Assembly: GCA_949878435.1 (NCBI GenBank)
Contig: CATLAK010000027.1
Coordinates: 1-32,911, forward strand
DNA length: 32,911 nucleotides
Direction of reading: 5' to 3'
Source: an uncultured Lachnospiraceae bacterium
Lineage (GTDB): Bacteria > Bacillota > Clostridia > Lachnospirales > Lachnospiraceae
Under the pieces are notes generated by a model. The model did no database searches. It saw nothing but the letters and a program-made list of their open reading frames with translations, and was not told where the DNA came from. Shown here piece by piece: positions 1-8,298 of this stretch (positions are counted from its first letter, which is position 1; every line of letters starts with the position of its first letter). The position numbers and the translations under genes were made by a program.

Positions 1-2
1 CT

Positions 3-2936
3 CCGGTTTTAATTGTTTCTGAGCAACTCAATTATACCAAACCAGATGGCATTCATGCTATTTTTATGCCAGTTATGATTGAATTTTCAAGGTACATATG
101 CACTTATTCAAGTGCGAAGTTTGAGTATGATTGCCTTAATAGACTAATCCAAATAGAGGTTTCAAATGGAACAGAGATTAATTACACGTATTTGGATTCT
201 GCGTTAGAAGTGGATATTAAAGAAAAATCAAGTATTAATTTGAGATATTTATATAACAATCTAGGGAAATTAAGGCGAGTGATTGATGGTGAAGGAAATG
301 TAACAGAGTATGAGTATGATATAATGGGAAATTTGTTATCTATATCCCAATCGGTTGATGATGCGGAAATAAGAAATAAGGATATTTGTGAAAATAATAA
401 ACAGAAAAAAACGATTTTAATAGAATATGAACGAGATTTACTTGGAAGAATAATTTCGAGAACCGATTCATTTGGGAATAAGGAGAAGTTTGAATTAAAT
501 CGTTCAGGAAAGATTACCAAAAAGATAAATTCAGAGGGAAATAGTACTGAATATGTTTATTATGATGATGGAAAGATAGCGGAAATTACTTATTCCGATG
601 GGAAGTGTGTCAAGTATGAATATGACTGTAATGGCAGACTCATTAAATTTGTTGATTGGAATGGAGAAAACAAAATAAAAAGAGATAGGGAAGGAAGGAT
701 ACTTTATGTAGAGGATTATAGGGGAAAAAGGGTTGCTTATACATATAACGAAAAAGGGCAAAGAACTAGCATAATTTATCCGGATGGTAAAGAGGTAAAA
801 TATGAATATGGTAAAAATTTTAAATTAATGCAGTTATGTTTTGATGAAGAACAAATTCTATACAATTATGATGAAAATGGGAGATTAATAAAGAAACGAT
901 ATTCAAATGGAATCGAAACGGAATATAAATATGGATGGAATAATAAAATATCAGAATTGAAACATTTTGATGGGGAAGGAACAATTGAGCAATATTTTTT
1001 CCGATATAATGAATCTGGTTATAGGGTAGAAATAGAAAAGAAGGGGAAATATTTAGGAAATGTTGGGGGAAAATATCAGTATATTTATGATATATCTGGA
1101 AGGTTGGTGGAAGTAGTAAAGGATTATAAATCAATAAGAAAATATCAATACGATATTCGGGGAAATAGGATTGGAAAAATAGAAGAAGGTATTTTGACAA
1201 GCTACAAATATAATACATTAAATCAATTGATAGAAATAGAAAGCGAACATCAGCATTGTCAATATAAATATGATAAAAGGGGAAATTTGATTGAAATTAT
1301 TGAGAATGAAACAATTCTGTATCGTTTTAATTTTAATATGCTTAATCAATTGACAGAAATATATGATAAGAAGGGTAAGAAGTGTAGTTATACATATAAT
1401 GCATTAGGATTCAGAGTAAGCAGTTGGGAGAGAAATGATGAAATTAATTCTTCTGAAAAAGAGAAAAATTTTTATTTTGATATTGAAAGAGACAGTAATA
1501 ATTTACTGAGGATAGAAGGAGATGGAGATAGCAATTATATATGGGATGATGGCATTGTGGGGATTAGCAGTGGAATGAAAAGCAAAATATTTCTCCGTGA
1601 TAATTTAGAAAGTCCTATATATTTAACAGAAAAAAATGGAAGAATAACAGAAAAATATACCTATGATGAATTTGGAAATACAAAAAAAAGTGAAAAACAA
1701 TTATTTGGTTTTACTGGATATATTTTTGAAGACATACCTGGTATGTATTTTGCGCAAAGTAGAGAGTATAATTCGGATTTAGGTAGATTTATGAGCGTAG
1801 ATTACTACAAAGGGAATATATACGCGCCAGTAACATTGAATGAATATGTATATTGTATGAATAATCCTATAATGCTTGTGGATAGAAACGGGTTGATAGC
1901 ATCAGACAGTGATTTTCATATGAGTGATATATGGGATTATGCTCAGGAAAAAATAGACGAATTTACATATAGTATTCATGAGAAATATATGAGTTTTAAC
2001 GATGGATTTAGAGAAAAATCTTTTAATGCTAATTGTCAATTTAATGATTATATGCGGAGTATTAATAATGGAATGAATGAAACCTTGCAAGGGTTTGAAA
2101 GGTATATGGACGAAGGGGTTGCTGAGATAGAGAATGCATTTAATAAGGGATTAGAAAATATATCAAATGCTTTTAACTCAGGTGTAGGTACGATTAAAGA
2201 AGAGGCAAATAAAATTTATGAAAGTGCAATTTCAGAAATAAACTCTACCTTGGAAGCAGGAAAGGAGAATGTACCAATATTAGTAGAAAAGTGTAAACAA
2301 TTTCTGAATGCCAATCTTTATGGTGAAGAAGAAATAATAACTAGTAGCATGAAAAATGAAGGGGATTTTTGGTACAGGTCTTCTATGTTGTCAACAACAA
2401 TTCCAGATTCAGAATATACAGGCAAGTACATTGTAAAGACAACGGTGATAAAAGATGGGGAGTTTTTGGCGTCGGGATATTCATTGAATTTGCCGTCAAT
2501 TGATTGGGGCAATGGATTTAGCATTGGAATACCAATGAGTGTAGGTTTTTCTATTGGAAATAATGGATTAGAAATATCTTCTTCCGTAGGAACGGATATA
2601 GGTTTTTTTAAAGAAATTGAAAGATGTAGTATGTCAATTGGAGGGGAAAAAATATTACAATTTGATCGTTCCCAAGGAATTGGAATTGTAGATGTTCTTT
2701 TTGGGTGTGGTTCACGTTTTCCGTTTGCAGGCAATGAAAATATAGAAGTATTTTTATTTAATGAAATAGTAGCAGATAATATGAAAATACATAATGAAAT
2801 AGGAGGACATGTAAAAACAGGTTTTGCCTATTTAACTGTAAGCGTATTAGCGGCAGGATTGGCGGTACTATCAGGAAATCCTGATGGGGCATTGGAATTA
2901 ATCAGGCAGGCTATAGAGAAGGTATGTGGAGGATAA
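3..2936 (+). CDS. Rhs/YD-repeat toxin, 5' end outside window
   Basis: Rhs proteins are large secreted shells whose variable C-terminus is a toxin. The frame is open to the left edge, so the gene probably starts upstream; the first Met is at 66 and numbering here starts there. Degenerate YD repeats run from about residue 20 to 540. The core-end region (FGFTGYIFED, MYFAQSREY, GRFMSVD, NEYVYCMNNP) ends at DRNG, residues 606-609. The last 350 residues are the variable tip: a helical, probably coiled-coil stretch (about 640-745), a Gly/Ser-rich beta-like part, and a hydrophobic helix near the end (AYLTVSVLAAGLAVL). I do not recognise the toxin; a membrane-active toxin would fit the hydrophobic helix and the membrane-bound neighbours. 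Core and tip are both AT-rich, unlike the GC-richer Rhs core at 27661. No PAAR-like part is visible, but it could lie upstream. TAA stop at 2934. Confidence 0.85.
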   Translation, partial: PVLIVSEQLNYTKPDGIHAIFMPVMIEFSRYICTYSSAKFEYDCLNRLIQIEVSNGTEINYTYLDSALEVDIKEKSSINLRYLYNNLGKLRRVIDGEGNVTEYEYDIMGNLLSISQSVDDAEIRNKDICENNKQKKTILIEYERDLLGRIISRTDSFGNKEKFELNRSGKITKKINSEGNSTEYVYYDDGKIAEITYSDGKCVKYEYDCNGRLIKFVDWNGENKIKRDREGRILYVEDYRGKRVAYTYNEKGQRTSIIYPDGKEVKYEYGKNFKLMQLCFDEEQILYNYDENGRLIKKRYSNGIETEYKYGWNNKISELKHFDGEGTIEQYFFRYNESGYRVEIEKKGKYLGNVGGKYQYIYDISGRLVEVVKDYKSIRKYQYDIRGNRIGKIEEGILTSYKYNTLNQLIEIESEHQHCQYKYDKRGNLIEIIENETILYRFNFNMLNQLTEIYDKKGKKCSYTYNALGFRVSSWERNDEINSSEKEKNFYFDIERDSNNLLRIEGDGDSNYIWDDGIVGISSGMKSKIFLRDNLESPIYLTEKNGRITEKYTYDEFGNTKKSEKQLFGFTGYIFEDIPGMYFAQSREYNSDLGRFMSVDYYKGNIYAPVTLNEYVYCMNNPIMLVDRNGLIASDSDFHMSDIWDYAQEKIDEFTYSIHEKYMSFNDGFREKSFNANCQFNDYMRSINNGMNETLQGFERYMDEGVAEIENAFNKGLENISNAFNSGVGTIKEEANKIYESAISEINSTLEAGKENVPILVEKCKQFLNANLYGEEEIITSSMKNEGDFWYRSSMLSTTIPDSEYTGKYIVKTTVIKDGEFLASGYSLNLPSIDWGNGFSIGIPMSVGFSIGNNGLEISSSVGTDIGFFKEIERCSMSIGGEKILQFDRSQGIGIVDVLFGCGSRFPFAGNENIEVFLFNEIVADNMKIHNEIGGHVKTGFAYLTVSVLAAGLAVLSGNPDGALELIRQAIEKVCGG
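2928..2932 (+). promoter_or_regulatory. Ribosome binding site deciding a start at 2938
   Basis: GGAGG lies 5 bases before the ATG at 2938, inside the last codons of the Rhs gene. It favours 2938 over the in-frame GTG at 2926, which has no comparable site. Confidence 0.6.
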
Positions 2937-2937
2937 A

Positions 2938-3741
2938 ATGCAAAAAAGGAGAAAAAGAATTGATAGTGGCCCAAAGGATAACAGAATATCGCCAGCTGTT
3001 TTTATAGTGCCAGGTATACTATTTATAGTAGGTGTAATGTTTTCATTTTTGGTGATAATAACAAAAATAATATCAGGGGATGAACGTAAAATCTATTTGG
3101 CATCAGATTCATCTATCGGTACAGGCAGGGTCATGTATCCCGAGGGCGTTGAAGGAACGTATTATGAAAGTCTGCAAAGTTCTATGGACGCTTATTGGAC
3201 GATAAAAGATATTGATGGTCCGGCTCCGACGCAAGAGAATGAAATTATTTCATTTGGGGATGATTTCTTGTTCTCTATATATGCAGATGAACTTTATCTT
3301 TTGGGTCCGGCGGTACGGTGCACCGTAGTAGAATGTAAAAGCGGGTTATATTCTTGTCCAATATATTTTTGGTGCCAGCCTGTTTTAAAGACTTATTTTG
3401 AAAAAGAAATGTCATCAGAGGAAGATAAGGTGGCAATTAGCTTGATGACATCCTATTCTCATAGAGAGGCAACCATGCAGGCAAATGATGGTTTACCCAT
3501 ATTTTATGGCGTGGGAACAGAAGAGAGGGTGAATCATCTATCTATTATGGGGAAAAAACCGGACAAAATATTTTCCTATACGTTTGAGGGAAACATTTAT
3601 TATTTTTGGTATTACATGGATGGATCGGAATTTGCAGCGCATTTTGACAAATATACCGACTTGGATCAGATGACGGTAGAGGATGCAGTTGCTTATTTTG
3701 AAATCCGATTTGTGGAAGGAGCGGATTCATATGGAGGTTAA
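2938..3741 (+). CDS. Single-pass membrane protein, probable immunity protein 1 of the upstream Rhs toxin
   Basis: 267 residues. A basic N-terminus (QKRRKR) is followed by one membrane helix at about residues 20-45 (VPGILFIVGVMFSFLVIITK), then a soluble domain of about 215 residues that should face outside the cell. The C-terminal part shares a pattern with the next gene: IMGKKPDKI, then YYFWYYMDGS, then EDAVAYFEIRF, so the two proteins are paralogous there. I do not recognise the family. The gene starts one base after the Rhs stop, which suggests translational coupling. Position directly behind a toxin gene and a membrane anchor suggest an immunity role against a toxin acting at the membrane or outside it; this is inference. 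The GTG at 2926 is a less likely start. Confidence 0.75.
   Translation: MQKRRKRIDSGPKDNRISPAVFIVPGILFIVGVMFSFLVIITKIISGDERKIYLASDSSIGTGRVMYPEGVEGTYYESLQSSMDAYWTIKDIDGPAPTQENEIISFGDDFLFSIYADELYLLGPAVRCTVVECKSGLYSCPIYFWCQPVLKTYFEKEMSSEEDKVAISLMTSYSHREATMQANDGLPIFYGVGTEERVNHLSIMGKKPDKIFSYTFEGNIYYFWYYMDGSEFAAHFDKYTDLDQMTVEDAVAYFEIRFVEGADSYGG
3714..3721 (+). promoter_or_regulatory. Ribosome binding site deciding a start at 3731
   Basis: GGAAGGAG lies 9 bases before the ATG at 3731. It supports this start over the upstream in-frame ATG at 3683, which would give a long overlap with the preceding gene. Confidence 0.55.
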
Positions 3742-4783
3742 CCATAAGAAAATTTATATTTTGCTGGTTCCAGCAGCATTTATTATAGGTTTTTTATATA
3801 AAGGTTTTGATTCTGTAGGAGCATGGGAAGGAGATTTATTTTTTGTTTACATAGCGAGTAAGGAAGTCCGCTTTTGCATTTATGGATTGATCGGGGGCTA
3901 TATGATGGCAGCTGTGGCAAGCGGGAGTATCCTGGTGCTTGAATATATCTTGAAGGAGGGAAAAATAGGGCTGTTATTGATATTTTTGCTTGCAGGATTT
4001 TGTGTAGGAATGGTGACCTTGATTCCGTGTTACATTTTTAACTTAATTCGATATGCGAGGGAGAAAAAAAGAGAACAGAGTAAACCTTTGCCAGTAGTAA
4101 TTCTGATTTCTCTATTTTTGCTTGTTTCTATTTTCCTATGGATTATATTGCATGGGGAAACAAATGTAGGAGAAAGAAAGGTGCATCAGGCAACACTTTG
4201 GGAGAAAGCGGGGAAGGAAAAGAATGGTCAAAATGAAAATAGTCTTTTTTATGATGGAGCTCAAAATGCATTTAACGCTTTCTGGGCATCAGGAAATGCT
4301 CCAAAATTGGTACATCCTGATGAGGACAATGAAATCATACGTTTTTCTGACAAAAATGGAAGTCTGATTTTGTGGGCAAGTGAATCAATATTTGACACAG
4401 ATTACATTATAGGCTCAGATTTTGAGATGAAAGGAGAATTATTTTCTTTTCCTAAGGATGTGTTCTGGCAGGAAATAGATAGTATGTGGAAAAGAGGAAG
4501 TGTATATGATGAACGTCAGAGAGTAGTGTGGGATATTGTTGCATCATACATGCATAATCTTTCTATCTGTTTTGGTATATGCATGGATGATAGTGTAGAA
4601 AATATGAAAATTATGGGAAAAATTCCGGATGGAATTAAGGAATTTGAATACGGAGGAAAACGTTACTATTTATGGTATTACAATGATGGGAAATTTATAT
4701 GGGAAAAAATTGAAGGAAATGAGGATTTTGAAAACCTGAATATGGATGAAGCTGTTAGATATTTAGAAATATCGTTTTTGTAA
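3731..4783 (+). CDS. Four-helix membrane protein with immunity-like C-terminal domain
   Basis: 350 residues from the ATG at 3731, overlapping the previous gene by 11 bases. Four likely membrane helices fill the first 145 residues (IYILLVPAAFIIGFLY; a helix around GGYMMAAVASGSILVL; LLLIFLLAGFCVGMVTLI; PVVILISLFLLVSIFLWII). A soluble domain of about 200 residues follows. Its end matches the end of the preceding protein (IMGKIPDGI, YYLWYYNDGK, DEAVRYLEISF), so the two probably arose from a shared domain joined to different membrane anchors. No family is recognised. The location behind an Rhs toxin gene suggests a second immunity protein; a membrane protein of unknown role is the alternative. Still AT-rich like the Rhs gene; base composition changes sharply at the next gene. 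Confidence 0.75.
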   Translation: MEVNHKKIYILLVPAAFIIGFLYKGFDSVGAWEGDLFFVYIASKEVRFCIYGLIGGYMMAAVASGSILVLEYILKEGKIGLLLIFLLAGFCVGMVTLIPCYIFNLIRYAREKKREQSKPLPVVILISLFLLVSIFLWIILHGETNVGERKVHQATLWEKAGKEKNGQNENSLFYDGAQNAFNAFWASGNAPKLVHPDEDNEIIRFSDKNGSLILWASESIFDTDYIIGSDFEMKGELFSFPKDVFWQEIDSMWKRGSVYDERQRVVWDIVASYMHNLSICFGICMDDSVENMKIMGKIPDGIKEFEYGGKRYYLWYYNDGKFIWEKIEGNEDFENLNMDEAVRYLEISFL

Positions 4784-4810
4784 ATATAAATTATAAATTG
4801 GAGAGAAAGA

Positions 4811-7411
4811 ATGGACAGATACATTTTAAATAAAGACGGCATCAAAAAAGAAGAAAAAAGAACCTTATACAGGCAGCGCGAACTGGAACTGATGACGACG
4901 CACCAGCTTCGGGAGATCTGCAGGCGGGAGAAGATCATACAGGGCATGATCAATCCCATGGACAAGGAGGAGCTCATCCACATCATCATGCGTTACCGCG
5001 GCACAAGGGAGCAGCTGCTGATCATGGAGGAGGACAAAAATGGGAGGGAGCGCCTGGAACATCTGCTGGCAAAGGGGAAGATATCAGCGGTGCAGGATGG
5101 GACGCTGCACATCCCCTCCAGGCTCGTCGTCTACGAAGGGCTTTCCATGGACGAGAACGACGGGATACATATCCCATACAGGAGCATCATGGAGAATACC
5201 AACGCCCTCCTTGTGAGCGGAGGGCGGGAAGTCTGTGGAATCTTTTACCTGCATAAGAAAAAGGAAGACGGGGAGCGGCTCTATGTCATGAGGAGCGGGA
5301 AGATCCCATGCAGGGAAGCGAATCTGAAGGATTATGACCTGTACTGCTTCAGCCAGCAGGATTCCGACAGGATATTTTCCATCTATTATGGGAAGAGCGG
5401 GACAGAGCCGGAAGGGATCACTGCCTGCCGTATCCCGCTCATGGATGTGGAGGTCAGGAACCCGATTCCCTTACGGATGCCGCTCGTGGTGGATTTCGGT
5501 TCCACCAACACCACTGCCGGGGTCTATCTTGATTCTGTTTATTTTGAGGATGCAAAGGGCGCCCTTTTTACGGAAAATATGGAAAAGAACGCCATCCACT
5601 ACACGGTCTTTGAAGATGGGAGGAAGCTGATGCCTTCCGTGGCAGGAGTGATATCGGTGGAAAAGGGGAGCCCGCAGTTTGTCTTTGGGCGGAGTGCGGA
5701 GGAACTGGGGGAATCCTGCTACGTGGATGAAGGGTTCAGTATCTTTTATGACATGAAGCGGTGGATCAGTGACTATGAAAAGGAAGAAGAGGTCACGGAC
5801 CGGGAGGGCAGGCGGACCTTCCTTGCACGGAAAGAGATCATCAGGGCTTTCTTCCTGCATATCATCGAAAGGACGGAGAACCAGTTCAAATGCCGGATAA
5901 GGCAGATGCATATATCCTGCCCGGTCAAGCAGAAATTCCTGTTCCGCAGGCTGTTCGCGGAGATCCTTCCCGAACATATCGCGCAGACAGAGGAGATGCT
6001 GGATGAGGGGGCTGCGGTCATCTATAATACCATCTCGAACATGCTGGAGAGCCGGAAGCTCCAGCCCGACATGACCTATCAGGCACTGATCGTCGACTGC
6101 GGAGGCGGGACCACGGATTTATGCGCATGCCGTTTCAGGGTAAGGGACGACAGGGTGGCGTACCACATCAGGATCGACACTGCCTATGAAAACGGGGATA
6201 CGGATTTCGGGGGGAACAATCTGACCTACCGGATCATGCAGTATATCAAGATACTGCTGGCGGAAAAGCTGCGCCTTCCCATGGAGAAGACTTCGGGTGA
6301 TATCCTGCGGGAGCTGGATATGGACATCTTCCGGTATGTTGACGGGCATGGGACAGAAGAACTGTACCGCAGTCTCGAAGAGGTATACGGCATGGCGGAA
6401 AAATATATACCCACCCGTTTCAAAGAATATGAAACGAGGAGCAGGGAGGCTTACTTCAAGGTGAAGAACAACTTTTATCTGCTCTTCTTCCTGGCTGAAC
6501 GGGTGAAGAAGCATTTCTACGAGCAGGCGGGCATCCTGAGGGTGGGAATCACCTCCAGGGACGATGGGGACGATGATATTGCATGGATCCAGGCGGATAA
6601 GTGGAAACTGTCCCTGCAGGAGGGAGAGGGATTCCGCATGCTGAAGGAGCTGCCGGAGATCGTGATCAATCTCTATGAACTGGAACTGATCCTGAAGGGG
6701 GATATCTATGGCATCATCTGTAAATTTATGGAGCCGTTATACAGGCAGGACCGGCTTAAAGAGTATTCTTTCCTGAAGCTGACAGGGCAGTCCTGCAAGA
6801 TCGATATCTTCCGGGAAGCGCTGAAGGAATTCATCCCCGGAAGGATGATCCAGTTCAAGCGCAGGAACAGGGATATGGCAGGAGACATCGACTTAAAAAT
6901 GAACTGTGTGGACGGCGCGCTGAAATTCATACGGGACAAGCGGCTTGGATATGCAGAGATCGAGCTGCATTCGGACAAGCCCGTCCTTCCCTACACGGTG
7001 AGCGCCTTCACCCATAACGGCAGGGAAGTGGAGCTGGTCAACGGCTTCCTGCGGGAAGATGAGACCAGGGCGGTATCGAGGAATCTGGAGGATGTGACGC
7101 TGCAGCTGTATCTGAAGGACACGGAAGGCAGGGTACGGTACCACTTCCATTTCGACTGTGAGCCGGAGAAGTTCAGGGAAGTGACCTATGAGGATATCAG
7201 ACAGGTGCACGGTGAGAATATCCCGCAGAAGGAAACGGACAGCATCGTCAACCGGGAGATTAGGTTCTTTGCGTGGAAGCGGTGCAGGGAGTGGGGGTAT
7301 GTGATCGTGCCGGTGTGCAGGAAAGAGGAGAGGCTGTATATGGGGGAAGAACAGTTTTATCCTTTTGAGCATGAAGGATGGGTTAGGAATTATTTTGATG
7401 GGATGAAGTAG
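4811..7411 (+). CDS. Hsp70/actin-like ATPase with SAP-like N-terminus, linked to injection system
   Basis: 866 residues. An ATP-binding fold of the actin/Hsp70 type is shown by the phosphate-1 motif VVDFGSTNTTAG (226-237) and the phosphate-2 motif IVDCGGGTTDL (about 427-437). Residues 28-64 (HQLREICRREKI, then DKEELIHIIMRY) resemble a SAP/Rho-N helical motif. The region after about residue 440 is divergent and lacks a recognisable Hsp70 peptide-binding domain, so this is not DnaK. It is GC-richer than the genes before it. RBS GGAGAG precedes the ATG. It leads the block of spike genes; a role in assembly or substrate handling of the injection system is inferred from position only. The ATPase fold is certain enough; the job is not. 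Confidence 0.8.
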   Translation: MDRYILNKDGIKKEEKRTLYRQRELELMTTHQLREICRREKIIQGMINPMDKEELIHIIMRYRGTREQLLIMEEDKNGRERLEHLLAKGKISAVQDGTLHIPSRLVVYEGLSMDENDGIHIPYRSIMENTNALLVSGGREVCGIFYLHKKKEDGERLYVMRSGKIPCREANLKDYDLYCFSQQDSDRIFSIYYGKSGTEPEGITACRIPLMDVEVRNPIPLRMPLVVDFGSTNTTAGVYLDSVYFEDAKGALFTENMEKNAIHYTVFEDGRKLMPSVAGVISVEKGSPQFVFGRSAEELGESCYVDEGFSIFYDMKRWISDYEKEEEVTDREGRRTFLARKEIIRAFFLHIIERTENQFKCRIRQMHISCPVKQKFLFRRLFAEILPEHIAQTEEMLDEGAAVIYNTISNMLESRKLQPDMTYQALIVDCGGGTTDLCACRFRVRDDRVAYHIRIDTAYENGDTDFGGNNLTYRIMQYIKILLAEKLRLPMEKTSGDILRELDMDIFRYVDGHGTEELYRSLEEVYGMAEKYIPTRFKEYETRSREAYFKVKNNFYLLFFLAERVKKHFYEQAGILRVGITSRDDGDDDIAWIQADKWKLSLQEGEGFRMLKELPEIVINLYELELILKGDIYGIICKFMEPLYRQDRLKEYSFLKLTGQSCKIDIFREALKEFIPGRMIQFKRRNRDMAGDIDLKMNCVDGALKFIRDKRLGYAEIELHSDKPVLPYTVSAFTHNGREVELVNGFLREDETRAVSRNLEDVTLQLYLKDTEGRVRYHFHFDCEPEKFREVTYEDIRQVHGENIPQKETDSIVNREIRFFAWKRCREWGYVIVPVCRKEERLYMGEEQFYPFEHEGWVRNYFDGMK

Positions 7412-7443
7412 GCAGAGAGTATTGATAGAAGGAAGGAAAAGGC

Positions 7444-8229
7444 ATGGAACATATCTATCCCGCATTTGAACGCGGAAGAATCATGAAAAAAGAATTATTA
7501 TGGGCGCTCCGGGATTATTCTTATTCCGCCCTGCAATTGCAGTATCAGGATTATCCAGACGGAATCATCAGCGGATGCAGGATAAAGGTCAGGGATGACC
7601 AGTTAATCGTGGGGACAGGTATCATCAAGTGTCAGGACTTTATATTTTTACTTACAGAAGAAGAACAGGTGGCGTACGCGTCTACGGAAGTGTTTGTAAG
7701 TCTGAAATTCAGGGTGAAATCAGTGGAAGAGATGCCTGACTATACCAGATATGTGACGGAGTTCGTGCTAGATGAAAATCTGGGACGGGCGCAGAATGAA
7801 CTGGAGATTTGCCGGTTTAAGCTAAAAGAAGGGGCGAGGCTGCGGACAGAGTATAAGGATTTTTACGATATCCAGACAGAATTTGATACTGTCAATCTGG
7901 CAGATGCCAGCTGGGCAGGGCGGGGAGGAAGGACTCTGTCGAAGGAGATAACAGACTGCTTTGCAAAGAAAGTTCTGGCAAGCAGAAAAGCAGAGGGGGA
8001 GGATATCCAGTTTGCCTGTCTGCTCCTGCAGGGCAGGGAAGCAGTTCCATGGGAAATCCTTGCGGGATACATAAGCAGTAAAATCGGTGATGAACAGGCG
8101 GATAAGGATTTTGAAGGAAAAGAAGTTTTTAGAAAAATGGAAGAGATTCTAGACAGGATTAGGAAAGGGGAGAGCAACAGGGGGGCTGGCAGAATTGTAA
8201 CAGATAACAGGATGATCGTCTTGGACTAG
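7444..8229 (+). CDS. Conserved protein of unknown function, possible baseplate or hub component
   Basis: 261 residues, with GGAAGG about 10 bases before the ATG. No family is recognised with confidence. The first part reads ALQLQYQDYPDGIISGCRIKV, then a short strand-rich segment (LIVGTGIIKCQDFIFLL). This resembles the short beta domain seen at the N-terminus of phage and injection-system fibre or baseplate proteins, where a GVVSG-like motif precedes a turn and strands. The C-terminal third is charged and helical (KVLASRKAEGEDI, EEILDRIRKG). It lies between the Hsp70-like gene and the first VgrG-like gene. A structural or wedge role is an inference from weak pattern similarity and context. Confidence 0.6.
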   Translation: MEHIYPAFERGRIMKKELLWALRDYSYSALQLQYQDYPDGIISGCRIKVRDDQLIVGTGIIKCQDFIFLLTEEEQVAYASTEVFVSLKFRVKSVEEMPDYTRYVTEFVLDENLGRAQNELEICRFKLKEGARLRTEYKDFYDIQTEFDTVNLADASWAGRGGRTLSKEITDCFAKKVLASRKAEGEDIQFACLLLQGREAVPWEILAGYISSKIGDEQADKDFEGKEVFRKMEEILDRIRKGESNRGAGRIVTDNRMIVLD

Positions 8230-8298
8230 AAAGCTGTGCTGAAAATGCAAGAACTTATGGGATAAAAGGATGGAAAATGGAAGGAGAGGAGGCAGTAT

